Position numbers and translations under genes: made by a program | Assembly: GCF_003144115.1 (NCBI RefSeq) | Contig: NW_020312000.1 | Coordinates: forward strand, 895,946 to 959,945 | Source of the DNA: Tilletiopsis washingtonensis | Taxonomy: Eukaryota > Basidiomycota > Exobasidiomycetes > Entylomatales | Length of the DNA: 64,000 bases | Direction of reading: 5' to 3' | Part shown: positions 1 to 12,402 of the stretch, piece by piece | How the letters are laid out: every line of letters starts with the position of its first letter | How positions within the stretch are numbered: the stretch's first letter is position 1 | The notes under the pieces: generated by a model | What the model saw: only the letters and a program-made list of their open reading frames with translations | Told to the model about the DNA's origin: nothing | Database searches by the model: none

Positions 1-207
1 CGGGCACGCCTCGCGCGCTGTAGCGACTCACCCGACATCGCGCACCACCTCTTCGCACAGCCGCACCGCCTCCTCAGTGCGCTGCGCCAGGTGTGCATGC
101 TGCGCCCGCAGTGCCGGGTCCTCGAAGAGCGCATACACGGCGTCGAGCGACGCCAGCCACGAGGCCGACGGCGCCGCCGCCGCGGATGAGGCAGAGGCGT
201 CGCTCAT
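1..207 (-). CDS. Hypothetical protein, 5' end only (partial)
   Basis: Only the first exon (207 down to 32) is in the window. It encodes 58 residues plus two bases of the next codon, then a GTGAGT donor, and the gene continues off the left edge. The start is ATG at 205-207. The peptide opens with a Ser/Ala-rich stretch, then an amphipathic helical part (SWLASLDAVYALFEDPALR, then QRTEEAVRLCEEVVRDV). I do not recognise the family from so little. The clean donor and the helical, non-repetitive sequence support a real exon. The opposite-strand reading frames here are poorer in character. Confidence 0.5.
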
Positions 208-689
208 TACGGCCGAAGCAAGCGCCAGTGCCGCCTCACGACGCGGAGCGAGCTGCTGAGTCCTCCCTGCGCTCAGGTGCGCCGAGCTGCGCCGGAGTCC
301 GAGACGACGACGCCTGCCTCGGACGTGACCTTGCCGCGAACTCTCGATCGAGACTGCCCTACTGAGCTCGAGAAGGGTCGTGCGTGGGCGTCGGAACGGG
401 CGAGGCCGCTGCAGGAGCAAGACACAGATGCGGCAGCTTGGCACACGCTCGGGCGCTCGCGCTCGGAGAGGGAGAGGTGAATGTGGGGGAGCGGAGAAGG
501 GACGTCGCATGCGCGTCTTGGTGGAGGTCGGCGCACGTTGCTGATGTCAGCACGCGCCTCGCCTCGCTCACGCCTCTCCGCATCCCTCGCCTCTCGCTCC
601 TTCTCCAGACTCGACTGTCTTCTCGTCCAACAGCTGGGCCTCTCGCACACGAATGACATCGTACGGTTGCAACACATTTTGCATTCCTC

Positions 690-2307
690 TTACTGCTGCG
701 GCGCATCCTCCCGCACCCACTCCAGCTTGTCCGGGTACGCGAAGCCTCCCTGCTTTCTGGCCTCATCCATAATCTCCATCGTCAGCTGCGCATTGGCATT
801 GGGGTGCAGCTCCGGCTGCAGCTTGCCGTCGCGCAGACAGCGCGCCGCGGCGTCGGCCTCCCAGAACATGCCGTGTCCCGGGATGGGGAAGTCGTACGTC
901 TTGCGCGCGCCGAGCGTCTTGAGCGCATCGTCGTTGCGCAGCGCGACCGAGAAGGACTCGGGCCGGAAGGGCGGAAAGGCGACGCTGATGTCGCCCTTGG
1001 TGCCCTGGATCACGCAGCTGTAGGCGTGGTGCGTGCGCACGACGGCCTGTGTCCGCCGCAGCACCACTTTGCGTCAACAGGAAGGCGGAGGCAAGGAAGG
1101 GAGGCAGGGGTGGGCACGCACGTTGGAAGAGCAGACGCCGTGCGTGTGGCTCTTGGCGAACTCGAGCAGCATCGTCGTGCTCTCGTCGACGCCCGTCTGC
1201 GGCTGCTTGATGATCGTCGCATGCACCTTGGGCGGCGTGCGCTCGTTGCTGTTGGCGCGGCAGCACCCACAGCATCAGTGGGCGCAGGAACAGGAGGGAG
1301 CGCAAACACTCACCGAGGATCCTCGAAGAGCGTCACCATCTGCCAGGTGAGGCTGTAGATGCCCAAGTCGAGGAGCGAGCCGCCTCCCAGCTCTGCGCGC
1401 ACGATGCTGCATCAGCGCCAACACTCGTCCCTTTCCTCGCCCCCCCTTGCGCGCACGCACCAGGGTTCCACAGCCGGTGCTGTGCGTCAAATGCAAACGC
1501 CATGCCGTTGTAGCTCTCGACGCGCACAATGTCGCCGATGACGCGCTGCTCGTGCAGCTGCTTCCTGAGCTCGGCCATCAGGGGAAAGAAGCGGATCCAG
1601 AGGGCCTCCATCAGGAAGAGATTCTGCGCGCGGGCGGGGCGAGATGCGTGAGCGTGTGCGAGAGGAGAGAGAGAGGTCGGGCAGGCGCGAGCGTTCTGCC
1701 CCTCGTCGGCGAATGCCTGAGAGCAACGTACCTTCTCCTTGGCCAGTGCAATGAGATGCGCCGTCTGCTTGGCGTTGATGGTCATGGGCTTCTGCGAGAG
1801 GCGAAAAGGGCGAAAGCACGAGCAATGGTCAGTCTCGCCCCTGCCACGCTCTGCCGCCTGCGCTCTCCCTCTCTCGAGGGGGGCCCACGTGGCACACACA
1901 CACGCACCTCGCAGCACACATGCTTGCCCGCCTCGAGACACTGCAGCACATTCTCGTAGTGGAGGCTGTGCGGCGTGGCGACATAGACGATGTGCACGTC
2001 GTCATTCTTCAACATCTCAGCATACGTGCCGTACGCCGAGGGCTTCTGCGGCGCGTCGCGCAGCGCCAGGTCGTCGTCGACGAAGGCCTGGGCGCGCGCG
2101 GCGGAGGAGGAGGAGGCGACGGCGACGATGCGGTGCTGGACGTCGGCGACGTCGCGCGACGCCGGGTCGAGGAGCAGGTCGCGCGCAAACGTGCCGGCGA
2201 TGCTGGGGCAAGGCGCAAGGGTCAGTCGTGCGAGAGGGGGGCAGCAGGCAGGCCACGCACCCGCCGGTGGCGAGGATGCCCCAGTTGCAGATGTAGGGCG
2301 AGGACAT
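690..2307 (-). CDS. Gfo/Idh/MocA-family NAD(P)-dependent oxidoreductase
   Basis: Seven exons (2307-2261, 2202-1908, 1791-1732, 1623-1461, 1392-1314, 1248-1122, 1046-690) join to a 375-residue protein, the usual size for the family. The N-terminal Rossmann fold has the nucleotide-binding turn GILATGGIAGTFARDL. VYVATPHSLHYENVLQCLEAGKHV leads into the family's EKP signature, here split by an intron (CCE, then KPMT). After it come GGGSLLDLGIYSL and a C-terminal beta-sheet substrate domain. Closest described relatives are dimeric dihydrodiol dehydrogenase and fungal NADP-dependent D-xylose 1-dehydrogenase, so the likely role is oxidation of a sugar or diol in the cytosol. The exact substrate cannot be read from sequence. 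For the last intron I chose the acceptor before AVVRTHHAYS because it keeps phase. The gene is divergent from POP3 with 246 bp between starts. Confidence 0.88.
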
Positions 2308-2553
2308 GGCGCGGGTGAGGTGAGTGGTGGGTGTGAGGCAGGAGGAACGCCGAGCGGGCGCCGCCAGTGGCAGCGGCTGGCAGGGGCAAAGCAGGCGATG
2401 TGGAGGGCCAGCAGCAGGCAGCCGTCTTGGCCCGCTGCGGAACTCGGGCAGCGCGCGCATGCTTCGACTTTGCTGCGCGACTTGGGCGTGCAGCGCGCCG
2501 ACTTCTCCCTTCGTGCCTTCGCTCCGCCATCTCCCCTCACTCACGCCGCAGCG

Positions 2554-4075
2554 ATGAAGCAGCCCGCAAAGAGCAGCGCCAGCAGCAGCGCCCGCACGCT
2601 CGCCGCCGCGCCGATCGGCGCCGGTGCACGCGCCAAGGGCGCGCCGAAGCGTGCGGCGCCGTCGTCTGCCGCCGCGGCCGCAGCACCAACACCGGCGACG
2701 GCTACAGCGCCGGCACGAGGCACGGCCGGCTCCTCTGCGGCGCCGCCGGCACGCGCGACAGGCACCAAGGACGCACGCCTCGCCGCGCTCGTCGCTGCGC
2801 CGCCGCTTGCGCTGCGCGCCACGCCAGGCGGCGGCGAGGCGAAGGCAGGCGCAGGACAGAAAGGCAAGAAGGCCTCTTCCGCCGCTGCACTCGCTGGGTC
2901 AAGCTCAGCAGCGCCGGGATTCAAGCCCGTCTATCGCGCCGTGCTGGCGTCGCCGCTGGCGGTCAGCTGGTGTGTCCGCCCGTGTCTTGGCCTCCCGGAC
3001 CGCCACGCGGGGCAGACTGACGCCGCATTGCTTCTTCTGCCACAGGCCGGACATCGCGCCGATTCACTCGCGGCCACTGCTGCACGCGCTGCTCGCCGTG
3101 CTCGCGCACACGGGCGCAGCGCAGAGGCGCGACGACTCGAGCAAGGAGAGGAGAGAGCGGCGCAAGGCCGGCGCGCGGCGCCGACGCGCCGCGGCCGAGG
3201 GCCAGACGCTGTCGAGCGCACTCGAGGAGGGGAGCATGCAGCGTGCGGCGGCAGCGCAGGCGCATACGCCGCAGCCGAGTGCGACAGCTGCGCCGCAAGA
3301 GAGGGCAGCAGGCACGGCAGCGCAGGAGCAGCAGGCCGCGCCGTGCGTGCGCTTCGGCCTCAACGCCGTCACGCGGCATCTCGAGGCGCGCCTCCGGCTG
3401 CGCCTGGCATCTCGCTCGGTCGCCGCCGCCGCTGCCGACCCCACATTCTCCACTGCAGCGGCACCATCAGCGCCACCGTCGCCATCCAGCGACGCGGGCG
3501 CGCAGTACCTCTTCGTCACGCGCGCCGACGTCGATCCGCCCGCTCTGCTCGCGCACGTGCCGCTGCTCGTGCAGACGTACAACGCCTCGCTCTCCTCGGC
3601 CTCCTCGCATGCAGCAGCAGCAGCCGGCGCAGCCGGAGCAGCAGAGGCCGCGCTGCATCTCCTCGCGCTGCCCGCCGGCGCCGAGGCGCTGCTCGGTGCC
3701 GCGCTCGGCGTGCGGCGCTGCTCGGCCGTGCTGCTCACTGCGGCGCGCGTGCCCGCGCCCGCACAGGCGGCCTGGCGCACGCTCGAGGCGCTCGTCGTCG
3801 CCGCCGGCGTGCAGCCTCCGCGCGCACAATGGCTCGAGGAGGCGGCGCGGCGTAGCATCGCGGCGAATGCCGATGGCGCACCGAGCGCGCGCAAGGCGAA
3901 CGACGAGGACAAGCGGCGGCCGCTGACGCTGCCGCCGCGCGTCAAGATGCTCAGGGCGTCGGCGCCGACGGACCTGATGGCGCGCAAGCGCGAGCGAGGG
4001 GAGCAGAGGGCGCAGAAGAAGCGCCGCAGGATGGAGGAGAGCGGAGCGAGAGGGACGAAGATGGGCACGCAGTGA
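2554..4075 (+). CDS. POP3: RNase P/MRP subunit POP3-like protein
   Basis: Two exons (2554-2969 and 3046-4075) give 481 residues. The N-terminal ~130 residues are a low-complexity Ala/Ser/Lys tail. The recognisable part starts with FKPVYRAVLASPLAVSW/PDI, where the intron splits the Trp codon. Next is an Ala/Arg-rich insert with GLNAVTRHLEARL, then LFVTRADVDPPALLAHVPLL and LLALPAGAEALLGAALGVRR. These blocks match fungal Pop3, an L7Ae-like protein of the RNase P and RNase MRP complexes that process tRNA and rRNA in the nucleus and nucleolus. The protein is longer than yeast Pop3, mainly through low-complexity inserts. The C-terminus ends in a Lys/Arg-rich stretch (KRERGEQRAQKKRRRM) that could act as a nuclear signal or RNA contact. 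Its 3' end converges on TAP42, 109 bp away. Confidence 0.78.
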
Positions 4076-4184
4076 GAAGAGGAGCAACGTCGCAAATTGT
4101 CATACCCCTGCTTCACCACGATCTCCCGGGCGGCAGCGTCATGGCATTGGCTGTCGCGCGGCCCCCCTTTGCTCTTCGTCTCCG

Positions 4185-5806
4185 CTAGCCGCGGTTCATC
4201 GTGTTGCCCTCGCCCCTGCGGTTGTGCTCCTTGAACGTGTCCCACTGCATCGCCTCCTGGCGCGCCTCTTCCTCTGCCTCGTCGGCCTCGCGCGTGCCGT
4301 CGTTCTCCATGCGCAGTGCTCTGGCTTCGCGCGGTGTGGCGCGCGCCGCGCCTTCCGGCCTGAGCAGTGCGTCAGCAAGGAGATGGAGGGGGGAGGAGGG
4401 GGAAGGCACCCACCCGCCGCCAGTGATGATGTTGCCTCGGCGCTCCTCCTCGTCGAGAAACTCGTCGATCGACATTGTCGGCAGTCGATGGCCCGGCTGG
4501 AAGACCTGCCTGCGCAGCTCCTCGCGCTTGTTCATGCCGTCGTCGGCCAGCGTGCCCATCGGATTGGGCGACGCGCCGCTCGAGGCGGAGGCGCCAGTGA
4601 TCTGGAAGGGCCGCAAGACCTTGCCCTTGGCATCGAGCAGCGCGCCGGGCGCCGACGCGTCCAGGCGCCGATCGAGGCGCCAGGCCTGCGCGTCTGCGCC
4701 GTCGCGCCCGCGCTCCCGACTGCCCTCGGCGCGCCCGGCGGCCGTGGCGGCAGGCATGCTCTGCAGCAGCTCCAGCTCTGCGCCGATGCTGTCGAGCGCG
4801 GCGAGGGCCTTGGAGGCGTGCAGCGCAAGCAGCAGCAGCACGTAGCCGCGCGTCGTGCGCGGCACTGCCACAGCCTCGGGCCCTCCTGCGGAAGGCAGCC
4901 CGCCGGGCGCGTCCTCCTGCTCCTCGTCGGACGACTCGTCGGACTCGCCGTCGCCGCCGCCGCTGTTGACCATGCCGCGCGCCACGCGCGGCAGCACGAG
5001 CAGATCCCACTGCGCCTCCTCTGGCGCCTCGAGCGCCGCGCTCGCACCGCGCTCCACCCCTTCCCTCTGCGCCTTGAGCCCGCCGCCCATCTTCGCACGC
5101 GCCTTGTCTCGCGCCGCCTCGCGGTGCGCATCGAGGGCGCGCGTGATGCCGCGCTCGAGCTGCAGCAGCGCAATCTTGAGGGCGCGCCGGTTGGCGGCGT
5201 CGAGCTTGGGAGGGCCCGAGGTGGAGAGATGCGCGCGGGTCTGCGACGTGAGCAGCCCGAGCCCGACGGACGTGGCTGACGGTGCCGGCAGCACGCCGAG
5301 CTGCAGCAGCGAGAGGAGGTACAGTCGCCATGCGTCCTGCAGCGCAAAGGGCATCAGCTGCGGCTCAGCGCCGCACGGCACCGTCTACGCACCCGGCTCC
5401 TGCGCAGCAGCTCCATGCGGCCGGCATGCTCGCCGACGGGCGTGCGTACGCGCGTCAGCACCTCGCCCAGCACGGCGGGCAGCAGCAGCGGGCGCAGCGT
5501 GTTGGTGCTGAGGTCCGCGAGGCGGTCGTTCTGCGAGATGAGCTCGAGGCTGGCCGCCAGCTGCTGTGCGTCCTGGATGGCGCGCAGCAGCTGCACTGCC
5601 GGGTCGGGAGGCGCAGCGACCGCGCTGCTGCTGCTGCTGCTGCTCGAGGCGGAGGTGGAGGGAGGCTGCGGCGCAGGCGGCGAGGCGGCAAAGGCAAAGA
5701 TGCGCTGCAGCTGCGCCGTGAGCGAGAGCGACGAGGCGTCGTCGGCGGCGGCGCTGCTGCTCGCGCCGAAGCCGTGCGAGGCTGGCGCGAAGGACATGGA
5801 GGACAT
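4185..5806 (-). CDS. TAP42: TAP42/alpha4-like regulator of PP2A-type phosphatases
   Basis: Three exons (5806-5393, 5336-4414, 4359-4185) give 503 residues, longer than yeast Tap42 (~366) because of Ser/Ala- and Asp/Glu-rich inserts. The N-terminal half is helical and matches the TPR-like alpha4 fold, with RTTRGYVLLLLALHASKAL preceded by an acidic loop. The C-terminal family signature is clear: PFQIT, then RREELRRQVFQPGHRLPTMS and IDEFLDEEERRGNIITGGG, with intron 2 inside the last element. Tap42 binds catalytic subunits of PP2A, PP4 and Sit4/PP6 downstream of TORC1 in the cytoplasm. The first ATG (5804-5806) is followed nine bases later by a second; either could start translation. The upstream neighbour VPS15 is divergent, and the spacer contains a lower-GC island. 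Confidence 0.92.
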
Positions 5807-5929
5807 GCCGTGCGTCGAGGGAGTGTGGTGGTGGGAAGAGGCACGAGTGGCGGAGCGAAGCCTTCCTTGGAAGAGACCTTCTTAGGCTTGCTGCGCCTCG
5901 GCGCGCTCAGGCCGCGCCGCCGGCGCATG

Positions 5930-6470
5930 GGAGCGACACAGCTCCACATGTCACGTGGGCAGTGAAGTGGACCTGGCAGAGTGAGGATGGCTCACCATTG
6001 CTTGCTCCCTGCCCGCTGACCATGAAAGTGGCAACATGTCAATGGCCTTCTTCTTGGGCACAAGCACAAGCCAGACAGCCATGGGGCTGTGGGCAGCAGA
6101 CATTGAGGTGCACACTGTTGCATATGCCTCAATGATCTTGGCCTTGCTTGAGAGACTTGCAGCAAGTTGGTCTCCAGCTGCTTGAGGATCATGCATATCT
6201 TGTGCCAGCCATAGACAACAAAGGTCAAGGGCATATTGTTGAGGTTGAAGGCTGTGACAACCTGGGCAATGACGCAGTGCTGGTGCACAAGGCAAGCATC
6301 ATTGTGTTGTCCTGCTGCTCAGCAAATAAGCATGATGCTGCCCTCCACATCAGCAGTGTTAAATTTCTTGAACACTGGTTCCCTAGACGTTCAATTGCAA
6401 GTGAGGGTGGATCCAGCCTAGATTAGACAATGCAAGAGTAAGAGGCTCTAACTTTAAGTCAGGCTGCGCA
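5930..6470. other. Lower-GC island between TAP42 and VPS15, possible relic of a mobile element
   Basis: Base composition drops sharply here. Four 60-base lines that I counted contain about 43-53% G+C, against well over 65% in neighbouring genes. Short overlapping reading frames occur on both strands. The minus-strand ones contain non-repetitive, protein-like sequence such as FNLNNMPLTFVVYGW and SKAKIIEAYATVCTSM, but none is an intact gene and I cannot assign a family. No terminal repeats or target-site duplication are evident by eye. An old insertion that has decayed is the simplest reading. A captured fragment of a host gene from a less GC-rich source is the alternative. The rest of the 864 bp TAP42-VPS15 spacer (5807-5929 and 6471-6670) is ordinary GC-rich promoter sequence. 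Confidence 0.4.
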
Positions 6471-6670
6471 CGGGCCTACGCTGTCCGAGCGGCATCCTGA
6501 CGCGGTTCGCGCAGCCGCGCGCGCTTCCGTCCCCTCCACCATCTCCCCCGGCACGCACATCCCAGTCGCCCAGCGCAGCGCCGGCCAAGCGCCCAGACGT
6601 CTTTCCGTGCTGGGCGTCTGCCGCACATCACGCTCCTGCCCTCATCGTCGCTCACAGCTCTCAGCTGCCC

Positions 6671-9600
6671 ATGGGCAATGCGGCGTCGAGCGCGACGGGC
6701 TCGCGCCTGCCGGTGACGGGCCTGGGCAACCTGATCGGCGAGGTGGATGCGGAGCTGCAGTATGAGAAGAGGTGAGTCGCCGTGCAGCGCTCGCTGTGAG
6801 CCGCATGCCTGATGCTCGGCGCAGCATGGGCAGCTCGCGCTTCCTGCGCGCCGTGCGGGCCCGCCATCGGCATGGGCTCGTCGTGATCAAGGCATACATC
6901 AAGCCCGACAGCGCCGTCTCTCTGCGTGCGCTCGTCCGGCGGCTGCGAGGTGAGCTTGAAGCGCGAATCATCGCCCCTGCGCACAGCTCACTATACTGGC
7001 AGTGGAGCGCGAGGCGCTCGCAGACGTGCCAAACGTCCTGACGTACCAGAAGGTCGTCGAGACGGCGACGGCGGGATACCTGATCCGCCAGTGGATCGCG
7101 AGCAACCTGTATGACCGGATAAGGTGAGTGCACATGCTGGTGGAGCTCTGGCGGCTGTGCTGACCGGCGGCGCCAGCACGCGGCCGTTCCTCACGGCCAT
7201 CGAGAAGAAGTGGATCTCCTATCAGCTGTTGCACGCCATGCGCGACGCTCGGCAGCGCAAGGTAAGCGCGCACAGCTGGTCGATCCCACGCACCTGCTGA
7301 CTCTCTCCCAGGTGCCGCACGGCGATCTCAAAAGCGAGAATGTCCTCGTCACGTCGAGCCTGTCGGTGTACATCACCGACTTTGCCGCGTCGTTCAAGCC
7401 GGCGTACCTGCCGCTCAACGACCCGTCCGACTTCAACTACTTCTTCGGCACGTCTGGGCGGCGCACGTGCTACGTCGCGCCGGAGCGCTTCTACAGCGAC
7501 CAGTCCGAGATCCCGGGCGCCGAGGCAGCCGCTGCGGCGGTTGCAGACCCCGCTGCGCCGTCGCTGCTCACGCGCGGACAGCACGCTGCAGAGGAGCTTG
7601 GACTTGGCGCGCGGCGCATGGGCCACGTCACCGAGGCGATGGACGTCTTCTCGCTCGGCTGCGTGCTGGCCGAGCTGTGGCGCGACGGCGCGCCCATCTT
7701 CACGCTCACGCAGCTTTTCAAATACCGCGAGGGCCAGTTCGACGTCGAGCCGGCGCTGGCCGAGATCGCCGACGCCGACATGCGTGCACTGGTGCGCAGC
7801 ATGATCAGCCTGGCGCCCGAGCAGCGCGACACCTTCGACGGCTACCTCTCGCGGGCACGCGGCGCTGCCTTCCCTGAGAGCTTCTACTCTTTTCTGCACC
7901 AGTACCTCGTCGACTTGCAGCGCATCTCCACGGAGCGCAGCGCTGCCGTCGCCGCCGCCTGCGCTGCTGCAGCCTCCATGCCGGGCGCCACGCCAAACTC
8001 TGCCACGTCCGCAGTGGCAGGCTCTGAGGCCGGCACCGTCGGGCGGAGCGGCAGCACCAGCGCATCGCACGTGCTGCGCGCAGAGGCCGACGAGCGCATC
8101 GAGCGCATGTTCGAAGAGTGGGCCGCAATCACGCGCTTCCTCGAGCCGAGCAAGCCAGCGAGAGACGGCCTGCCGCCACTCTCGCGACCAAAGCGCGCCA
8201 CTGAGCCGACAGCGAGCCCGCAGCCGGCGCCGCTGGACGCAGCCTTTGCCGATCTGCCGACGGAGAGCAGCTCAGTAGCGGGCGACAAGCAGGCGGCGGA
8301 GCGTGTGCTGCCAATGCAGCTCGCCATCCCGGGCCTCACTCGGCAGACGCTCCGGCGAGCCGAGCCGCCGCCGGACGAAGACGGCCCGGCGCTGCTCATC
8401 CTCTCGCCGCTGCTGGCCAACATCCGCAGCGCGCTGCGGCCCTCCAGCAAGATCCATGCGCTTGATCTGCTCCTGCATCTCTCTGCCGGCTGGCTGACCG
8501 ACGAGACGATGCTCGACCGCGTGCTGCCCTACGTGCTCGCGCTCTTCGAGGACGTAGCTGTTGTGCGCACCGCGGCTGTGCGAGCCTGCGCACAGCTGCT
8601 CATGCTCGTCGAGACGATCAGTCCCGCCAACGCCAGCGTCTTTCCCGAGTACATCGTGCCGACGCTGCGCCGCCTGGCGATGGACGTCTCGCCGAACGTA
8701 CGCGCCATGTACGCCGAGTGCATCGTCGAGCTGTGTCATGCCGGCGATCGCTTCTTGCAGCTGGCGCAGGCGATGCGCGCCGCCGGCATGTTCGCGCTGG
8801 AGGGCGACGCAGACGGCGCAGACGGGCCGCGCACTGCCGCAGACGACGACTTCCTCGACGCGGCGTCGGAAGAGGCCAGCTACGAGACGCAGCTGGCATC
8901 GTTGCGTGCCTTCTTCCAGGACCAGGTGACGACGCTGCTGACGGACCCGTCTGCGGCCGTCAAGCGCTCGCTGCTCGCCAACATCGGGCCGCTGTGCTCC
9001 TTCTTCGGCCGTGTGGCGACCAACGACGTGCTGCTCAGCCACATGATCACCTACCTCAACGACCGCTCGTGGCTGCTGCGCCACGCCTTCTTCGAGGCCA
9101 TCGTCGGCGTGGCGCGCACGGCTGGGCAGCGCAGCGTCGAAGAGTACGTGCTGCCTCTTATGCTGCAGGCGCTCTCCGACCCCGAGGAGTTTGTCGTCCT
9201 GCGCGTGCTGGAGAGCCTGGCATGCCTGGCATCCGAGGAGACCGAGGACGACGAGGGCGCCAACGTCGCGCTGCTCTCGCGGCCAATGTCGCTGGATGTC
9301 GTGTCTGCGGCGAGCGGCTTCCTGTGCCATCCCAACTACTGGCTGCGCTTGAGTGCCGCCACGCTGGTCCACAAGGTCGTGGCGCGCCTCTCTCCGACAG
9401 ACGTCTGGGCGCTAGTGTACCCCTCGATCCGCCCGCTCCTGCGAGCAGACGTGGCGGCGATGGACGAGCTCACGCTCATTGAGTCGCTGCGGCCGCCACT
9501 GAGCCGACCGGTGCTCAGCGCGGCGGTGCAGTGGGCCGCACGCGTCAACAAGACGACGTTCTGGAAGCCGCCGGCCGACGTCAAGCAGCGCGCCGGCCTC

Positions 9601-12402
9601 GGCAACGAGATTGCGCGCGAGGGCCTCTCGCTCGTGGCTGGACGTGCCGGGCGCGCGCTCAGCAGAACGCCGATTCCGCGCAGCGAAGAGTGAGCATGCT
9701 GACCTCCGCACTGTGGCTTCGCTGAATGTTTCCCGCAGAGACGACGGCTACCTCGACAAGCTGCGCGCGCTGGGCTTGGGCCCCGACGACGAGGTCAAGC
9801 TCGTCGCGATGCGCGACTATCTGTGGAAGCTGGCGCGCCAGTCAAAGTGAGCGACACGCTCGGCGCACAGTGTCCGCCGCTGACGCCTGTTGCAGCGCTC
9901 GAGGATCCGCAGCGCTCGCCGCAGAAGAAGAGGCATGGCCGGGCGCACTCGCGAACAAGAACGGACCAGCCGTGCAGCCGCTTGACGGCATCACGCCGCT
10001 GACCATCTTCTTTACGGCTAAGCCGTCGACGGCCAGCGGCGCGGCCCTGGCCGACGCGCTCTCTGTTGCTCCGAGCTCGGTGCGCTCTCCGGCGGCGAGC
10101 TCCTTCTCCGGCAACATCGCCCGGCGGCGGCTCGCAGGCAGCCGAGTGCCGAGCGAGATGGGCTCGCTGAGCCCGCTTGCTGAGCTGCGTCGCCGCATGG
10201 ACCAAAATGTGTCGAGCCATCCCGCGATGCCCGCCACGCCCGGGCCGCTCGACCCCGGCCAACTGCAGATGCTCTCGACGCCGTCGGAGATCGAGCGTGC
10301 GAGCAGCCCGCCTCTCTCGGCGCAGGGCCGCCTGGGCGTCGGCAAAGCTGCGCCGGCCATCGCAGCGTCGTCCGCGAATGCTGTCGGGACCATGTCCGAC
10401 CTGGCCGCCCGCCTCCGAGCGCTCGATGCCGCTCAGGAGTCGTCCAATCGCCCGACGCCGGCTGGCTCTGCAGCGCAGACGACGATCCGCGGCGGCACAG
10501 CACTAGGCAAGGGCCAGGACGCGCCCGACGGGCCCGTCTTCTCGTCCAACTACGCCGGCGACGACCCGTACATCAAGGCGCACCTCGAGGCAGTCTTTCT
10601 CGCCACCTTCCGCGACCGGCCGCCCAGCTGGGGCCCACACATCGGCAGCGGCGCGCCGCGGCGGCGCGGAGCGCGCTCTGTCTCGGCCAACGCGCGCGTC
10701 GTGTCGTCGGGCAGCAGCAACCGGCGGCCCGAGGGCAATCTCATCGCGTACTTCACGGAGCACTCCGGCCCCATCTCCTCTCTTGCCGTCTCGCCGGACC
10801 ACGTCTTCTTCGTGTCCGGCTCCGAGGACGGCTCTGTCAAGGTCTGGGACACGGCGCGCCTGGAGAAGAACGTCACGTCCCGCTCGCGCGCGACGTACAC
10901 GGCCCAGCGCAACGGCATCACCGCGCTGCTGATGCTCGAGGGCACGCACTGCGTGGCCAGTGCGGCGGCCGACGGCAGCGTGCACGTGCTGCGCATCGAC
11001 GTCAACGCCGCCTCGTCGCTGCCCAAGTACGGCAAGCTGCGCCTCGTGAGCAACTTCCAGCTGAGCACGCCCGGCGAGCACGCGCTGTGCCTGCTGCAGG
11101 GCACCTCGACGAGCGGCATCTCCACCGCAGCTGCCGCGGCCGAGGCGGGGCCGACGACGCTGATGCTCGGCACGAGCCGCTCGCGCATCACGATTCTCGA
11201 CCTGCGCACCATGCAGGTGCTGCAGATCCTGCGCAACCCGGAGCACTTTGGGCCCATCACGTGCATGTGCGCCGACAAGAAGAACATCTGGCTCCTCGTC
11301 GGCACGCTCGGCGGCGTCATGGCGCTGTGGGACCTGCGCTTCTCGCTGCTCCTCAAGAGTTGGCGCGTCGGCGAAGACGTGCCGCGGCGAGACGCCCAGC
11401 CAGGCGTGGTGCGCGTCAACCGCGTCGTGCTGCATCCGAGCAAGGGCAAGGGGCGCGTCGTGCTGATCGCCTTTGAGCGCGTCGGAGCAGGCAGAGAGCC
11501 AGGTGCGGCGAGCAACGATGTCCTCGTCGAGGCATGGGACATCGACAAGGGCGTGCGCGTCGAGACGTTCGAGACGTGCGACACACCAACCGCATCTGCG
11601 TCGAAGAGCCGGGCATCTACTGCTTCCGCTGCTGCCGCACCTGCGAGCGACGCCACTCGCCGCGACAGCATTCCGGCCGAGCCGGCCGACGAGCCCTCCG
11701 ACCTGGTGCACATCACGCCCCTGCAGAGCGCCGCCTCGGGCCCCTACGCCGATGGGCTCGGCGGCGCTGCACAGGCCATCGAGCGTCTTGTGCGGCTGCA
11801 CGAGGCAGCAGCAACAGAGCCGTCGGACGCCGCGCTGTCCGGCCCACGCGCCTCCGCCAAGGCGGTGCTGGTCGGCACCGAGGGCTACTCGAGCTCGTCG
11901 GGCTCGGGCGTGCAGGTCTCGGGCGGCTGGCTCGACGCGGGCAAGCTGGCCGCCGAGGCCGACGGCGCCGGCAACGGCGGCAGCCAGTCGGGCCCGGCGG
12001 GCTACATGCTCTGCGCCGGCGAGGACCGCTGCATCCGCTTCTGGGATCTGGGCCGCGCCGAGCGCAGTGTGTGCGTCGGCGCGTCGGACGAGCGCAGCGA
12101 GTTCAGGTGAGTCGCGCGTGGACTGCGGCGGGTGACATCTGCTGACCCCACTGCTCAGGTTCCAGGCGCCATCTGCGTCGCAGCGGCTGGCACGCCATGT
12201 GCATCGTCTGCATGCATCGTCGGGCAGCTCGACGACGCGCGCCCTCGCCCGCTCGCCACTGCTGCCGCAGCAGCAGGCGGGGCCGGCGCAGGCGCTGATG
12301 CGCGCCCACACCGACGCCATCAACGCGCTCGCCGTCATCGAGAGTCCGTTCCGCGCCATCGTCGCGGGCGACCGCAGCGGCGTGCTGCGAGTGTGGGAGT
12401 AG
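6671..12402 (+). CDS. VPS15: VPS15, regulatory kinase-like subunit of the class III PI3-kinase complex
   Basis: Eight exons (6671-6771, 6825-6949, 7003-7123, 7177-7261, 7312-9689, 9739-9846, 9896-12106, 12159-12402) sum to 1,790 residues. The start MGNAASS is a textbook N-myristoylation signal, as in yeast Vps15. The kinase domain (~30-330) has HGDLKSEN as catalytic loop, DFA in place of DFG, and SGRRTCYVAPERFY. A HEAT-repeat segment follows (~500-940), then a low-complexity linker, then C-terminal WD40 repeats (FVSGSEDGSVKVWD, CAGEDRCIRFWD, AGDRSGVLRVWE at the very end). With Vps34 it makes PI3P on endosomes and autophagosomes. HGD and DFA are normal for this family and are not signs of damage. 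Four short introns sit in the first 600 bp and the 2.2-2.4 kb exons carry the rest. Confidence 0.97.

Noticed and set aside
7312-7480. VPS15 kinase domain with HGD and DFA in place of HRD and DFG, suggesting a dead kinase
   Set aside because: HGD and DFA are conserved in yeast and human Vps15, so this is the normal state of the family.
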